This document shows positions 7,214-13,400 of a DNA stretch of 64,000 nt, one piece after another (positions within the stretch are counted from its first letter, which is position 1; the number at the start of each line of letters is the position of its first letter). The DNA comes from Oscillospiraceae bacterium. Its GTDB lineage: Bacteria; Bacillota; Clostridia; Oscillospirales; Ruminococcaceae. The stretch lies in the NCBI GenBank assembly GCA_009776305.1, contig WRLY01000001.1:496001-560000 (forward strand). The letters are read 5' to 3'. The translations under genes were made by a program, and so were the position numbers. The notes under the pieces are model-generated. The model made no database searches. It saw only the letters and a list, made by a program, of their open reading frames with translations, and was not told where the DNA came from.

Positions 7214-7486
7214 ATGAAATTTAAAGTTCCCGAAACTGTAAGGGTTACCGCCCTTAAAAAAATTACAAGTAAAGCTGGCAACGAGCTGACTTTCGTGACT
7301 TTCGCGAATAAGTCAACTTTTGAAGTACTTGAAGTCAAGCTCACGCTTGCTGAGGGACAAAACGCCGCCGCAATTGTTGAGGGGCGCGACTACGCAGCGA
7401 TTGTCGATTTTGACGGTAATTACGGCTCTGTGACATTGACTCCCGCTGTAACCAAAACCGCGGCAACAACTCCCGCGGCGCGGTAA
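7214..7486 (+). CDS. Small beta-rich protein, possible ssDNA-binding protein of the rolling-circle element
   Basis: The start is the ATG giving MKFKVPETVRVTALKK, 10 nt after AAAGGAGG; an in-frame TTG 24 nt upstream precedes that site and is unlikely. The 90-residue protein is predicted to be mostly beta strand (ELTFVTFANKSTFEVLEVKL; DYAAIVDFDGNYGSVTL) with an Ala/Thr-rich tail. Size, beta content and position upstream of a Rep resemble the single-stranded-DNA-binding proteins of filamentous phages and rolling-circle elements (OB-like, 80-100 aa). That is analogy only; no diagnostic motif is visible. Confidence 0.6.
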   Translation: MKFKVPETVRVTALKKITSKAGNELTFVTFANKSTFEVLEVKLTLAEGQNAAAIVEGRDYAAIVDFDGNYGSVTLTPAVTKTAATTPAAR

Positions 7487-7494
7487 TAGCCGAA

Positions 7495-7514
7495 ACACCC
7501 GCCCGCGCGGGTGT
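7495..7514 (+). other. Hairpin between mobile-element genes
   Basis: ACACCCGC and GCGGGTGT form an 8-bp perfect stem with a 4-nt loop, 8 nt after the preceding stop codon. No T-run follows, so it may stabilise or partly attenuate the operon mRNA. Confidence 0.5.
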
Positions 7515-7578
7515 CCGTCGGGTGTGACTGACCCGCCGCTGACGAGGCAAGTCAAATAAATATAACTTGGAGGAAATT

Positions 7579-8304
7579 ATGAACAAAGCAATGAGCGCGA
7601 TAAGTGAGGGAATTGGCAAGGGCGCGGCAACAATAAAATCAGCCTATACCGATTCGGTTGAAAAGAAAGCGAAAGACAAGGAAAGGGTTAAAAGGGTGAG
7701 TAGGCTGTGGTTTGTGGCGATAATGTACAAATTTATAGCGTTAGAAATCAGCGAGATTTTCAATGCAACGGCAAAAGTGATTGGTTGCATTGATGAAACT
7801 GCGCCCCGCGAGATTCTTCTTACAACCAAAGCCGAAGATGTAAACGAAAATTCCCTCTACTACAAAATTCCTAAAGTGATTTGTGACGGCGAGAAGCCCC
7901 ATATCTCCGTCATACAGGACACCGCAAACGCTATAGGTCAAAAGCGGTTTAAGAGTGCGCTATCCCCCTTTCGTGTGCCTTTGGAGTGTACCCTGGAAGA
8001 AAGGGGCGGGGATTATCTTGTAAAGGTTGACGACGTTATAAGTAAACCGAAAAGACCATACAGACATAAGGGTTTAGGTTCTTGTATCGGCGTATTTAAT
8101 CATCGTGAGGGTAGTGAGTATTTTGAGGTTATCTCAAAAAAAGTTCACTATGTGACATTCGGCGACTCTTTTGAAGTGCTTAGCGGCGGGGTATTTGAAA
8201 AGGTGCGGATTGACTTCGACGGTGGAATTACTTTTGCTTCGGGCGCGCGGTATCCTATTAAATCGCTTGGCGGTAAGTTTGTGAGAATTGGCGAAAAGCT
8301 GTAA
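7579..8304 (+). CDS. Unknown protein of the rolling-circle element (241 aa)
   Basis: The start is the ATG giving MNKAMSAISEGIGKG; GGAGG lies 6 nt before it. The N-terminal 60 residues are helical and basic (SVEKKAKDKERVKRVSRLW). Then come FVAIMYKFIALEISEIF, too polar for a clear membrane span, and a beta-rich C-terminal half with many Val/Gly/Asp residues (FEVLSGGVFEKVRIDFDGG). No family is recognised. It sits between the possible ssDNA-binding protein and the Rep, so a role in replication or in a defective particle is conceivable but unsupported. A structured RNA element (8311-8353) follows. Confidence 0.65.
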   Translation: MNKAMSAISEGIGKGAATIKSAYTDSVEKKAKDKERVKRVSRLWFVAIMYKFIALEISEIFNATAKVIGCIDETAPREILLTTKAEDVNENSLYYKIPKVICDGEKPHISVIQDTANAIGQKRFKSALSPFRVPLECTLEERGGDYLVKVDDVISKPKRPYRHKGLGSCIGVFNHREGSEYFEVISKKVHYVTFGDSFEVLSGGVFEKVRIDFDGGITFASGARYPIKSLGGKFVRIGEKL

Positions 8305-8310
8305 GAAAAA

Positions 8311-8353
8311 AGGGCGGCGAGTGTAGCGCCAACGGCGCGGAGCTTGCCGCCCT
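8311..8353 (+). other. Two-part stem-loop between the unknown protein and Rep
   Basis: An outer stem (AGGGCGGCGAG at 8311-8321 with CTTGCCGCCCT at 8343-8353, one G-U pair) encloses an inner GCGCC/GGCGC stem. It lies 62 bp upstream of the Rep start and has no T-run. It could be an attenuator limiting Rep synthesis or part of a replication origin. Confidence 0.5.
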
Positions 8354-8414
8354 ATTATCTTGTTTATACGCTAACTTCTCACCGCGAAAGCAAGCAGATT
8401 ATAGGAGGTGAACC

Positions 8415-9428
8415 GTGTCAAAAGCAACTTTCAACCGTCAAAATAAAGCGCATCCAATACCCCGAAAAGCACTTGTAAAAGTCACGGAAATGAACCACAT
8501 AGTAGAATTGGTTTATACCCATAATGTTTCAAATACACTTGAAAAATACGTCAAACTTGACAAAAATTCCTATGCTGTAATTGAGCGTGAGACGGGTGAA
8601 GTCTTAGAGGTCAAGGACTATGAAATAAAGGAAAATCGCGCCCAAAATATAGCGGGATTAAAGCGTAGCATGAAAAAAATACGTGACCTAATAAACAACA
8701 ATTTCACAGGCGGGTTAAATGAGTTATTCATAACGCTTACATATGCACTTGTAGACGGGAAACCCATGACCGACACCAAAAAGGCTTCGCGTGATTTTCA
8801 AACTTTCATTAAACGCTTCAAGCGGAAATTTCACGATGCCGTTTGGCTTGCGGTCTTAGAGCCGCAAGCTTCGGGGGCTTGGCACTGGCACCTGTTGGTA
8901 AAATTTACCGATTGGAAAAGTCCCGCGCAAATACGAATTGACAACAACGAAGTCATATTTCCGCTTTGGGGTCACGGTTGGACAAAGACCAAAAGCCTAA
9001 ACCGTGTTGATAATATCGGTGCTTACCTCGGCGGTTATCTTTCTTCGGTTGAGATTTCAGAGGAAAACCGCGAAGAAATCTTTGATACTGTCTATAAGAG
9101 CGGGCGGGATTTGTCGATTGAGGAAAAAGAGGTTACAGGCGCAAACGGCAAGAAAATCTCGAAAAAATTTGTTAAGGGCGGGCGTCTACACCTCTATCCG
9201 AGCGGTACAAATATATATAGGTGTTCCCGCGAAATAAAGCCGCCGAAAACGCAAAACATTACATACGGCGAGGCTAAAGAATTAGTCGGCAACAGACCGC
9301 CTGATTACGCCCAAACTGTCATTGTCGAGAGCGGGGAGCGTGACGAACACCACAATTCGCGGCAATTTAACAAGATAGTTTATGAAAATTATAACCTTAA
9401 ACGCAACTCAACCACACCCGCCAAATAG
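8415..9428 (+). CDS. HUH-type rolling-circle replication initiator (Rep)
   Basis: The protein has 337 residues, a GTG start and a strong AGGAGGTGA site. Three motifs identify it: motif I LFITLTYA (104-111), motif II AWHWHLL with the metal-binding HUH pair H157/H159, and motif III IGAYLGGYLSS with candidate catalytic tyrosines Y204 and Y208. These match replication-associated proteins of the ORF2/G2P type found in rolling-circle plasmids and small phages. Such enzymes nick a double-strand origin and stay bound to the 5' end through Tyr. The usual Lys after the Tyr is not evident. No helicase domain is attached, so a host helicase would be needed. A terminator follows at 9433. Confidence 0.88.
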   Translation: MSKATFNRQNKAHPIPRKALVKVTEMNHIVELVYTHNVSNTLEKYVKLDKNSYAVIERETGEVLEVKDYEIKENRAQNIAGLKRSMKKIRDLINNNFTGGLNELFITLTYALVDGKPMTDTKKASRDFQTFIKRFKRKFHDAVWLAVLEPQASGAWHWHLLVKFTDWKSPAQIRIDNNEVIFPLWGHGWTKTKSLNRVDNIGAYLGGYLSSVEISEENREEIFDTVYKSGRDLSIEEKEVTGANGKKISKKFVKGGRLHLYPSGTNIYRCSREIKPPKTQNITYGEAKELVGNRPPDYAQTVIVESGERDEHHNSRQFNKIVYENYNLKRNSTTPAK

Positions 9429-9432
9429 AACA

Positions 9433-9458
9433 GCCCCGCCCAAATTGGCGGGGTTTTC
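9433..9458 (+). terminator. Terminator after the Rep gene
   Basis: CCCCGCC (9434-9440) and GGCGGGG (9447-9453) form the stem, followed by TTTTCC. It closes the rightward operon. Confidence 0.8.
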
Positions 9459-9487
9459 CTTTACAAATTATCGCTCTGTTGTTCCCC

Positions 9488-9618
9488 CGAGGTGAACCAC
9501 CTCGCCCATTATACAAGCATAGCCCGTGGTTTTCGTGCTAAACTTGCAGGGGCGACGGGGGACGGTCTACATGTTATCACCCCGCTGCCCCCGTCGGCAA
9601 CCGCCACAAGCACGAAAA
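9488..9618. other. Structured non-coding region after Rep (candidate origin)
   Basis: No convincing gene lies between the Rep stop and about 9760. The stretch holds nested inverted repeats. CGAGGTG/CACCTCG (9488-9504) is a tight hairpin with a 3-nt loop. TTTTCGTGCT (9530-9539) pairs with AGCACGAAAA (9609-9618). Between them are GACGGGGG and a complementary CCCCCGTC. Such multi-hairpin regions are typical of single- or double-strand origins of rolling-circle replicons; this assignment is inference. Confidence 0.5.
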
Positions 9619-10163
9619 TTCGCGGCAGTCAAGGGGAATGTGGAATAAACAAGGGAGGGCTTATATGCTTTTGCGACGTCGGCAGATGATAATTTTATTG
9701 ATAGAAGAAGTGGCGGGTTTATGCCGCAAAAGCCCCTTGACTGCCGCGAAAACGGGCGGGGGTAGGGGTAAACACCGAAGAACATAATACTGTTTTGTAC
9801 TTCGGGTCTCGTCCATGACACATAAGAGCGCCTGAATTGTTGAGCTAAAGCGGTATTTACTGACATGCCGTCATAGCCTTCATTCCAAGACGTATTTGCC
9901 GGTTTTTCTAATGAAGTATCTTTCTTTTGAAGCTTGCTTTCGTCTCTGTCGATTATATAATCTGGGTTGTTTGTGAGGAAGACGGCAAAACCTGAATAAC
10001 CTACACGTATGTTAGTGGTCGAAAGTGTTGCACCTTGTGTACCGCCGACACCGTCACTATTACTTGCGAACGCCTCGATTGTAAACATTTGTATGGCAAA
10101 GACCATTGCAAGCAATAGGGTTATTGCTGTACGGAATTTTCTTTTAATGGCTGTCTTGAACAT
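9567..10163 (-). pseudogene. Exported protein gene, probably truncated at its 3' end by the mobile-element junction
   Basis: The start is the ATG giving MFKTAIKRKFRTAI; AGGGGGAC lies 8 nt before it. Residues 1-33 form a signal peptide ending IEAFA. The next about 100 residues look like real protein (NIRVGYSGFAVFLTNNPDY, YIIDRDESKLQKK, NEGYDGMSVNTALAQQF). From about residue 138 (after GVYPYPRP) the frame runs through the inverted-repeat region and becomes Cys/Arg/Pro-rich noise (GCRRGQRGDNM), ending at 9567. Probably only the N-terminal portion of a secreted host or accessory protein remains. No family is recognised. Confidence 0.5.
9619..9750. repeat. 18-bp perfect inverted repeat flanking 96 bp at the right end of the element
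   Basis: TTCGCGGCAGTCAAGGGG (9619-9636) recurs as its exact reverse complement at 9733-9750. The 96 bp between hold no gene of note. The right arm coincides with the point where the leftward exported-protein gene loses protein-like character. It could be an element terminus, a recombination site or a small inverted-repeat insertion. Confidence 0.7.
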
Positions 10164-10299
10164 ATCTGAAGTCCCCCTATATAATAAAAGACTGATTAAT
10201 AGCTGATAAAAGGAGTAACACACGCCTGAATCTGAAGAGCGTGTTAAAAAAGTTTTTATTAGGGAACTTGTATAGGCATACGGTAAAGTGCAAAATAAA

Positions 10300-10331
10300 A
10301 ACACCTTATCCGAAAAATCAGATAAGGTGTT
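10300..10331 (-). terminator. Terminator of the leftward transglutaminase operon
   Basis: AACACCTTATC (10300-10310) pairs with GATAAGGTGTT (10321-10331). On the minus strand the stem is followed by TTTTATTTTG, a good U-tract. It lies about 100 bp past the stop of the Cys-rich mini-protein. Confidence 0.85.
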
Positions 10332-10348
10332 GGTGTGTTTGGTATAGG

Positions 10349-10412
10349 GGCGTGGATAACCCCGCCTGCAGGGAAACTCGCCGTGAAGTATTGCGGCGTA
10401 GATAACCCCGCC
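10349..10412. repeat. Two near-identical 18-bp direct repeats in a 3' untranslated region
   Basis: GGCGTGGATAACCCCGCC (10349-10366) and GGCGTAGATAACCCCGCC (10395-10412) differ at one base and are spaced 46 bp start to start. Each is followed by a GCAGG motif. They lie between a stop codon and its terminator. Confidence 0.65.
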
Positions 10413-10430
10413 GCAGGCAATTAATTATCT

Positions 10431-10634
10431 TTATTGCATTTGACAATATGGACACGACTCGCATAGCTTATCAGCAAGTGCAGGGTCAAAATCAGGAACG
10501 AGGGAATCTTTTTTCATCATTTTACCCCTAACCGACTGAATATCATAGCACAGCCCTCGGTCAATATCGGATTTTATCAGGGGGCAAGGGTAAAATTCCT
10601 GAAACAAAATCCGTGTGTCTATTTTTTTCTGCAT
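10431..10634 (-). CDS. Small Cys-rich protein (67 aa), unknown
   Basis: It begins MQKKIDTRILFQEFYPCP and ends CESCPYCQMQ. The terminal C-E-S-C-P-Y-C cluster and the two earlier cysteines (YPCPL, GLCYD) could bind zinc. It overlaps the end of the upstream gene by 16 nt, implying translational coupling, and is the last gene before the terminator at 10300-10331. No family is recognised. Following a possible toxin-fold protein, an immunity or accessory role is conceivable; that is context only. Confidence 0.55.
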   Translation of the reverse strand: MQKKIDTRILFQEFYPCPLIKSDIDRGLCYDIQSVRGKMMKKDSLVPDFDPALADKLCESCPYCQMQ

Positions 10635-10993
10635 TTCTTTACCTCCTCAATAATCCTGCGAATTGACGCATCGAACTCATTTCGCGTGTAGATTGTAACA
10701 ACATACCCGTTATCTACTTGAACTACCACATTACCGTCCGCAGATAGATATAGTCTTTGTAGTCCGTTATTTTGAACAAACATTACTATAGCTGAATTAA
10801 CGTAACCCTGCGCCGTGACAATAATTTTATTCGCAGGTATTCCGCGCTGTGCCGCTCTTTTTGCCGCATGTGGTGATACGCCAACAACACGTATAGGAAC
10901 TGTCGGGCGTGCTAAACCTATGCGTTGATTGACTTTCCTATGACGTTTTAATTGCCCGATAATACGATTTAATCTTGTGTAATCAATACTCAT
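10619..10993 (-). CDS. Small basic protein with DUF4258-like/toxin-fold pattern
   Basis: The start is the ATG giving MSIDYTRLNRIIGQ, preceded by GAGGGTGG; the open frame runs 16 codons further upstream. The 124-residue protein has a basic N-terminal helix. Its second half has the order HAAKRAAQRGI, then IVTAQGYVNS, then VVVQVDNGYVVTIYT, and finally a helix. That H-x(4-6)-RG-I plus VVT-x-YT layout resembles DUF4258-type domains, several of which are RNase-like toxins. No signal peptide is present. It is the second gene of an operon led by a secreted transglutaminase-like protein. The similarity is by eye and weak. Confidence 0.55.
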   Translation of the reverse strand: MSIDYTRLNRIIGQLKRHRKVNQRIGLARPTVPIRVVGVSPHAAKRAAQRGIPANKIIVTAQGYVNSAIVMFVQNNGLQRLYLSADGNVVVQVDNGYVVTIYTRNEFDASIRRIIEEVKKCRKK

Positions 10994-11049
10994 TAAGGCC
11001 ACCCTCAATCTTTTTTTACAAAGAATAGAGGGTAGGCACATAATAATTT

Positions 11050-12207
11050 TTATTTTATCTCGCGAGTTTTTGAAACTGAAGTAGCGACTCCCGCTCTTAG
11101 TTGCTCGTCAGTTATTGGTATACGTATTTCCCATTTTAAATAGGTCTTACCATTCTTCTCTATAATTTCAACGGAACGAAAATACTGGTCTCCGCTATCA
11201 GCGACTATAATATCTGCAGGACGTTTTAATTTAGTAAACTTGTCACTCGCCGTATCATACGCATAAATATCATACCAGTCGTTGAAGTAAACTTTCCCAT
11301 TGTGAATACCGATATATTCCAGGTTTCCGCCTGCGGATTTCGGGGGAGTGGGGGTACGAGTTGTTTTTGATTTTATGTCAAACACAGTTAAGGAAGCGGA
11401 GCCGTCTTCGGTGTTGGAGAAGAAAGCGGTGTCGCCTTGGACGGTGATGAGGTTGCCTTCGATAGAGTGAGGGGTTTTGGTGTTGGTGCGGTAGTTGTAG
11501 AAAACATATCCGTTGGCGGTTTTGTACTCAATGTAATCTCCGTATTTTCCGAGACAAGGGTCGGTAATGTTTGACTCGAAGGTGGTGGTTTTTTTGGTGG
11601 TTGCGTTGTATCTTTTAATTTGTTTTTTGTCGCGGTCGAAGTAGTATACTGAGTCGCCTGCGGGGACGAATTCGCCTGAACTTCTGGTATTGGTGGCGTA
11701 TGAATTTTTTGCTGTGGCAGGATACCGTTCCCGATTCCATTCGTGTGTTTTTCTTGCTAACGCGTCGTCAGAAATTAGGAAATTGTTATATTTATTCATG
11801 TCTTTAAACAATGTGTCCATGTGATACCACTTGCCGTCGAGTTTAACAAGATTCCAAGCATGACCTTCTCTCCCGAAAGTCCCTGACGCGGTACCCACGA
11901 TATACATATTTTCTATTTCCGCTTCCGTGAGCAGACGCTGTACACTACGCGCAAATCCGTCGCAATTCCCTTGCTTTTCTACCAACGCAGAATGAATTGA
12001 TGACTTTGACCTTGTGTATATGACATTATCATTCATCCAATCATAAAATATTGTAATCTTTTCAAGGTCAGTAGCATTTTTCGGAACTGTTTTCATGATT
12101 TCCGCTACTGCTTCGTCTACTGTTTTTGCAGAGGAAGCGGACGCAGGCAATGTGAATACCGAAAGTGCTATCGCGAATAAAAGTAGGCAAGTTGTTAGTT
12201 TTTTCAT
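11050..12207 (-). CDS. Secreted transglutaminase-like protein with C-terminal beta-propeller-like region
   Basis: The 385-residue protein has a signal peptide (MKKLTTCLLLFAIALSVF, cleavage near PASAS). Residues about 30-150 are a transglutaminase-like core: catalytic Cys in GNCDGFARSVQ, His in EGHAWNLVKL and Asp in WYHMDTLF, the papain-like triad. These domains act as cysteine peptidases or transglutaminases outside the cell. Residues about 170-370 contain repeated short strands (DSVYYFDRDKK, GDTAFFSNTEDG, NGKVYFNDWYDI), resembling DUF5050-like propellers that may bind a surface polymer. GGAGGA precedes the ATG. It leads an operon with the two small genes downstream. Confidence 0.82.
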   Translation of the reverse strand: MKKLTTCLLLFAIALSVFTLPASASSAKTVDEAVAEIMKTVPKNATDLEKITIFYDWMNDNVIYTRSKSSIHSALVEKQGNCDGFARSVQRLLTEAEIENMYIVGTASGTFGREGHAWNLVKLDGKWYHMDTLFKDMNKYNNFLISDDALARKTHEWNRERYPATAKNSYATNTRSSGEFVPAGDSVYYFDRDKKQIKRYNATTKKTTTFESNITDPCLGKYGDYIEYKTANGYVFYNYRTNTKTPHSIEGNLITVQGDTAFFSNTEDGSASLTVFDIKSKTTRTPTPPKSAGGNLEYIGIHNGKVYFNDWYDIYAYDTASDKFTKLKRPADIIVADSGDQYFRSVEIIEKNGKTYLKWEIRIPITDEQLRAGVATSVSKTREIK

Positions 12208-12227
12208 GGTTTGAATCCTCCATTATG

Positions 12228-12458
12228 TTATGTACTTTCTTGGTAACACTCGTATTTTTTATTATCCGAGGCGTTTACGGATAAAATTGACGCGCGCCCG
12301 ACTGGTTTGCGATTTGTTTGTAATTCTACTTTTCCCGAAGAGGAAGTAGTCAAGGATTGTTTGGTGAAATAAAGAATTATGTTGCCGCTTTCACGCTTTA
12401 TGCGGTATACATAATAACCGCGGTTTGTTTCCCCGTCATAAATAACAACGCCTTGCAA
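12228..12458 (-). CDS. Uncertain small ORF upstream of the transglutaminase gene
   Basis: The open frame reads LQGVVIYDGETNRGYYVYR and ends KKYECYQEST, 20 bp before the transglutaminase start. The composition looks protein-like, but no ribosome-binding site or ATG precedes it. A possible -10 box (TATACT on the minus strand, 12468-12463) lies immediately before the TTG. It may be a gene remnant or the long 5' leader of the downstream gene. No family is recognised. Confidence 0.3.
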   Translation of the reverse strand: MQGVVIYDGETNRGYYVYRIKRESGNIILYFTKQSLTTSSSGKVELQTNRKPVGRASILSVNASDNKKYECYQEST

Positions 12459-12552
12459 TACCAGTATAACACATATTGAAAGTATTTGTAAATGGGAGAT
12501 TTGCAGAAATTTTTGGGTTTGATTTGGTGATTTTGATAAAATAGCAGACAAA

Positions 12553-12580
12553 GAACGCCAAGGTAAACACCTTGACGTTC
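12553..12580 (-). terminator. Hairpin after tRNA-Ser
   Basis: GAACGCCAAGGT (12553-12564) and ACCTTGACGTTC (12569-12580) pair with one mismatch. On the minus strand the stem is followed by TTTGTCTGC, and on the plus strand by TCTTTT, so it may work from either side. It lies about 77 bp past the tRNA 3' end. Confidence 0.6.
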
Positions 12581-12656
12581 TCTTTTCGGTTTATAAATCC
12601 ACCCAAACAGCAAACCCGCCGTTGAATATTATGGTGTTCGTATATAAACCGATTCG

Positions 12657-12742
12657 CGGAGGTGAAGGGATTCGAACCCCTGTGGGCTTGCACCCAAACG
12701 GTTTTCAAGACCGCCCCGTTATGACCACTTCGGTACACCTCC
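12657..12742 (-). tRNA. tRNA-Ser (anticodon TGA)
   Basis: On the minus strand the acceptor GGAGGTG pairs with CACCTCC. The loop CTTGAAA gives anticodon TGA. The 86-nt length and long variable arm are typical of tRNA-Ser. CCA is not encoded. Its 3' end faces the accessory region, but no duplicated tRNA end was found that would mark an integrated island. Confidence 0.96.
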
Positions 12743-12792
12743 AAATTCTGAAAGTCAACCATAAAATATAATAACACATCGCGACGGTTTTG

Positions 12793-13056
12793 TCAACTGT
12801 AATTTAAATGCTCGTGAAACATTTCGAGAATTCGCTCTGCCATATCGTCGGGATGCTGTATGCCGTTGGCTCTGAACATTTCCATAAATTCCCGATTCGG
12901 GCAAATTTTATTACTTCGCAGCCATAATCCGATTCCCGAATGATATTTATAAAACTCGTCCCTATTTGCGTTTTTGAAGGTTTCTAATTCTTTTCCTAAT
13001 TTTCTTTTTAAACTCGGGAAGAGATTTTTTATTTCCTTGCATAAATCTTCATTCAT
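12793..13056 (-). CDS. DUF6794-like small protein
   Basis: The protein has 87 residues. The second half carries FYKYHSGIGLWLRSN, a FRANGIQHPDDMAERIL segment and a terminal helix. This resembles the YH.G.G.W.RN ... GI.HPDDMS..IL pattern of DUF6794-type proteins, which are often encoded in accessory or toxin-immunity neighbourhoods. No signal or membrane segment is seen. A G-rich ribosome-binding site (GGGGGGCGAG) precedes the ATG. It is divergent from the RHH gene, sharing a 13-bp inverted repeat in the promoter region. The function is unknown. Confidence 0.65.
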   Translation of the reverse strand: MNEDLCKEIKNLFPSLKRKLGKELETFKNANRDEFYKYHSGIGLWLRSNKICPNREFMEMFRANGIQHPDDMAERILEMFHEHLNYS

Positions 13057-13065
13057 AAACTCGCC

Positions 13066-13100
13066 CCCCTATGTGTTACCATTATAATAACACATAGGGG
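13066..13100. promoter_or_regulatory. 13-bp perfect inverted repeat with embedded -10 boxes between divergent genes
   Basis: CCCCTATGTGTTA (13066-13078) and TAACACATAGGGG (13088-13100) flank a 9-nt centre. The centre and arm edges contain TATAAT on the plus strand (13083-13088) and on the minus strand. A protein bound here would cover the promoter of the DUF6794-like gene (start 13056) and could affect the RHH gene. The adjacent RHH protein is the obvious candidate ligand. Confidence 0.65.
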
Positions 13101-13169
13101 CTATTCGTGTCAATATTAAATTAGTATTATTGTAGTATCATTATTATAACGTTAAGGGAACATATTGTT

Positions 13170-13358
13170 ATGGATTTGACAAAAAAGCAAACAAATTTAA
13201 GAATTGATGAAATTTTACATGCGAAATTAAAAATCATCGCCGCCAAAGAACGCCGTTCGGCAAATAATATGATGGAATATTTTATTGCCAAAAGCATTGA
13301 AAAATATGAAACCGAGAACGGGGAAATTATTTTGACGGAAGACGACGTGGAAGAATAA
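13170..13358 (+). CDS. Ribbon-helix-helix DNA-binding protein
   Basis: The 62-residue protein begins MDLTKKQTNLRIDEILHAKL, giving the beta strand of an Arc/CopG fold (T-N-L-R-I). Two helices follow (LHAKLKIIAAKERRSANNMM and EYFIAKSIEKYE), then an acidic tail (LTEDDVEE). RHH proteins dimerise and bind palindromes, commonly as autoregulated antitoxins or plasmid copy-control repressors. AAGGGA lies 9 nt before the ATG. It is divergent from the DUF6794-like gene across a 13-bp inverted repeat, suggesting that it regulates both. Confidence 0.82.
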   Translation: MDLTKKQTNLRIDEILHAKLKIIAAKERRSANNMMEYFIAKSIEKYETENGEIILTEDDVEE

Positions 13359-13363
13359 AAACG

Positions 13364-13400
13364 GTGGGGCAGCTTAAACTGCCCCGCTTCTCTTGTTTTA
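13364..13400. terminator. Terminator between the convergent RHH and deacetylase genes
   Basis: GGGGCAG (13366-13372) pairs with CTGCCCC (13379-13385), followed on the plus strand by GCTTCTCTTGTTTT. It overlaps the 3' end of the convergent gene. Confidence 0.65.

Larger units (their letters stand above)
4340..9750. mobile_element. Integrated rolling-circle-replicating element with large serine recombinase
   Basis: Two divergent gene sets are packed in about 5.4 kb. Leftward are a double zinc-ribbon/HTH protein and a large serine recombinase, sharing one promoter. Rightward are two tiny ORFs, a small beta-rich protein, an unknown protein and an HUH Rep, followed by a structured non-coding end. 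The recombinase supplies integration and the Rep supplies replication. No capsid, Zot-type secretion ATPase, relaxase or coupling protein is visible. Both boundaries are inferred: the left edge lies near the recombinase stop, 17 bp after the kinase gene, and the right edge at or just beyond the inverted repeat ending at 9750. No attL/attR direct repeat was identified by eye, as is normal for serine recombinases with very short cores. Confidence 0.65.

Noticed and set aside
4340-9750. Defective inovirus prophage
   Set aside because: The Rep and the small beta-rich protein fit, but no Zot-type ATPase, coat protein with signal and membrane span, or adsorption protein is visible; a non-viral or satellite element is equally likely.
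10349-10412. Start of a CRISPR-like array
   Set aside because: There are only two copies with one mismatch, no regular series, and no cas genes anywhere in the window.
12657-12742. tRNA-Ser as an integration site for the accessory region to its left
   Set aside because: No duplicate of the tRNA 3' end and no tyrosine integrase was found in the window.
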